In this document: piece after piece, positions 5,495-6,042 of the stretch | Numbering within the stretch: position 1 is the stretch's first letter | Layout: every line of letters starts with the position of its first letter | From: Terriglobia bacterium | GTDB lineage: Bacteria > Acidobacteriota > Terriglobia > UBA7540 | NCBI GenBank assembly: GCA_030040455.1 | Contig: JASHTR010000369.1 | Span: forward strand, 1 to 6,042 | Direction: 5' to 3' | DNA length: 6,042 bases | The notes under the pieces: model-generated | What the model saw: the letters and a program-made list of their open reading frames with translations, nothing else | Told to the model about the DNA's origin: nothing | Database searches by the model: none | Position numbers and translations under genes: made by a program

Positions 5495-6042
5495 ATGCAG
5501 CGAAGAACCTATTTGAAAACAATGTTGGCGGGAGCAGGCGCGATGGCGTTGCCGGCCGCCGCGCAAGGGGTGAATACTCTTGCCGGCCGCATCAAGCACA
5601 CCGACCCAAGCAAGTACCATATGTCCCATTCGCATGGATCGTCGGGCTACATGGACTGCCAGTCTCCCTCGTTGGTCGTCAGCAGCGATATGACCACAAA
5701 CCTGCGCTTCGTTGACCGTTGCCAGATGATGCCCGGAGGAGGCGTCGGCCACCACTTTCACAACCGGTGCGAGGAAATGTTTATCATTTTTGACGGCGAG
5801 GCGCAGTTCACGATTGACGGCCGAACCTCTTTACTGAAAGGCCCGGCGGGCGCTCCCTGCCGCATGGGTCACTCCCACGCCATCTATAACCCAACCGACA
5901 AGCCGGTGCAATTCATGAACATCAACGTATCCGCGGTCAAGGGACGATACGACGCCTTCAACCTTGGCGACGCGCGCGTTGGCGTCCCCCTCGATCCTAT
6001 CCCGGTATTTATGACCATGCATCTCGACAGGACGTTGTACCA
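5495..6042 (+). CDS. Tat-exported cupin-domain protein (3' partial)
   Basis: The frame runs from ATG 5495 to the right edge without a stop, giving 182 codons of an unfinished gene. The N-terminus is a twin-arginine signal: RRTYLK at residues 3-8 matches the RRxFLK consensus with Tyr for Phe, followed by an Ala/Gly-rich hydrophobic stretch and a probable AAA|Q cut after residue 23. Tat export implies folding, often with metal bound, before transport to the periplasm. Cupin motif 1 is exact: G81-x5-H87-x-H89-x4-E94-x6-G101. Motif 2 is G125-x2-H128-x3-N132, lacking the usual Pro (Arg123 instead). H87, H89, E94 and H128 are the expected metal ligands. A further His cluster, H42-x2-H45-x-H47, precedes the barrel. 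Cupins include dioxygenases, isomerases, lyases and binding proteins, so the reaction cannot be named. Position behind a TonB-dependent receptor suggests periplasmic processing or binding of the imported compound (inference). Confidence 0.9.
   Translation, partial: MQRRTYLKTMLAGAGAMALPAAAQGVNTLAGRIKHTDPSKYHMSHSHGSSGYMDCQSPSLVVSSDMTTNLRFVDRCQMMPGGGVGHHFHNRCEEMFIIFDGEAQFTIDGRTSLLKGPAGAPCRMGHSHAIYNPTDKPVQFMNINVSAVKGRYDAFNLGDARVGVPLDPIPVFMTMHLDRTLY

Noticed and set aside
5420..6022. Minus-strand frames of 113 and 63 codons (5420-5761, 5831-6022)
   Set aside because: They lie opposite the cupin gene, whose Tat signal and cupin motifs on the + strand are decisive.

Overview
The window looks like chromosomal DNA from an Acidobacteriota bacterium (Solibacter/Bryobacter-like or another Terriglobia relative). 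This is inferred mainly from the 1,127-residue Oar-type TonB-dependent receptor with an N-terminal carboxypeptidase-regulatory-like domain, a family greatly expanded in that phylum. The PVA-dehydrogenase-like PQQ propeller and the Tat-exported cupin fit the same picture. No rRNA or other phylogenetic marker is present, so the assignment is tentative. All four genes are on the + strand and base composition is moderately GC-rich throughout. I see no tRNA, rRNA, CRISPR array, IS element or phage gene.

Layout: (1) 1-918, the C-terminal part of a PQQ-type beta-propeller dehydrogenase, cut by the left edge. (2) 919-1038, an intergenic region with a good sigma70-like promoter (TTGACA-17-CATAGT) overlapped by an inverted repeat. 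(3) 1039-1821, an IclR-family regulator; I place its start at the ATG, not at the TTG six bases upstream. (4) 1822-2034, a 213-base gap holding a C-rich, G-poor pyrimidine tract (possible Rho site), a perfect 10-bp inverted repeat overlapping a candidate promoter, and a short GC hairpin just before the receptor's ribosome binding site. (5) 2035-5418, the TonB-dependent receptor. (6) 5495-6042, a Tat-signal cupin protein with a complete metal-binding motif set, running off the right edge.

Reading as a unit (inference): the receptor would import a scarce or bulky compound across the outer membrane, and the exported cupin probably acts on or binds a small molecule in the periplasm. The PQQ dehydrogenase is a periplasmic oxidoreductase. 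The IclR protein, a family that commonly senses catabolic intermediates, is the natural candidate to control the receptor-cupin pair and perhaps itself. The substrate cannot be read from the sequence. The genes belong to known families. The less ordinary points are the regulatory architecture in the two long gaps and the fully paired cysteines of the receptor.
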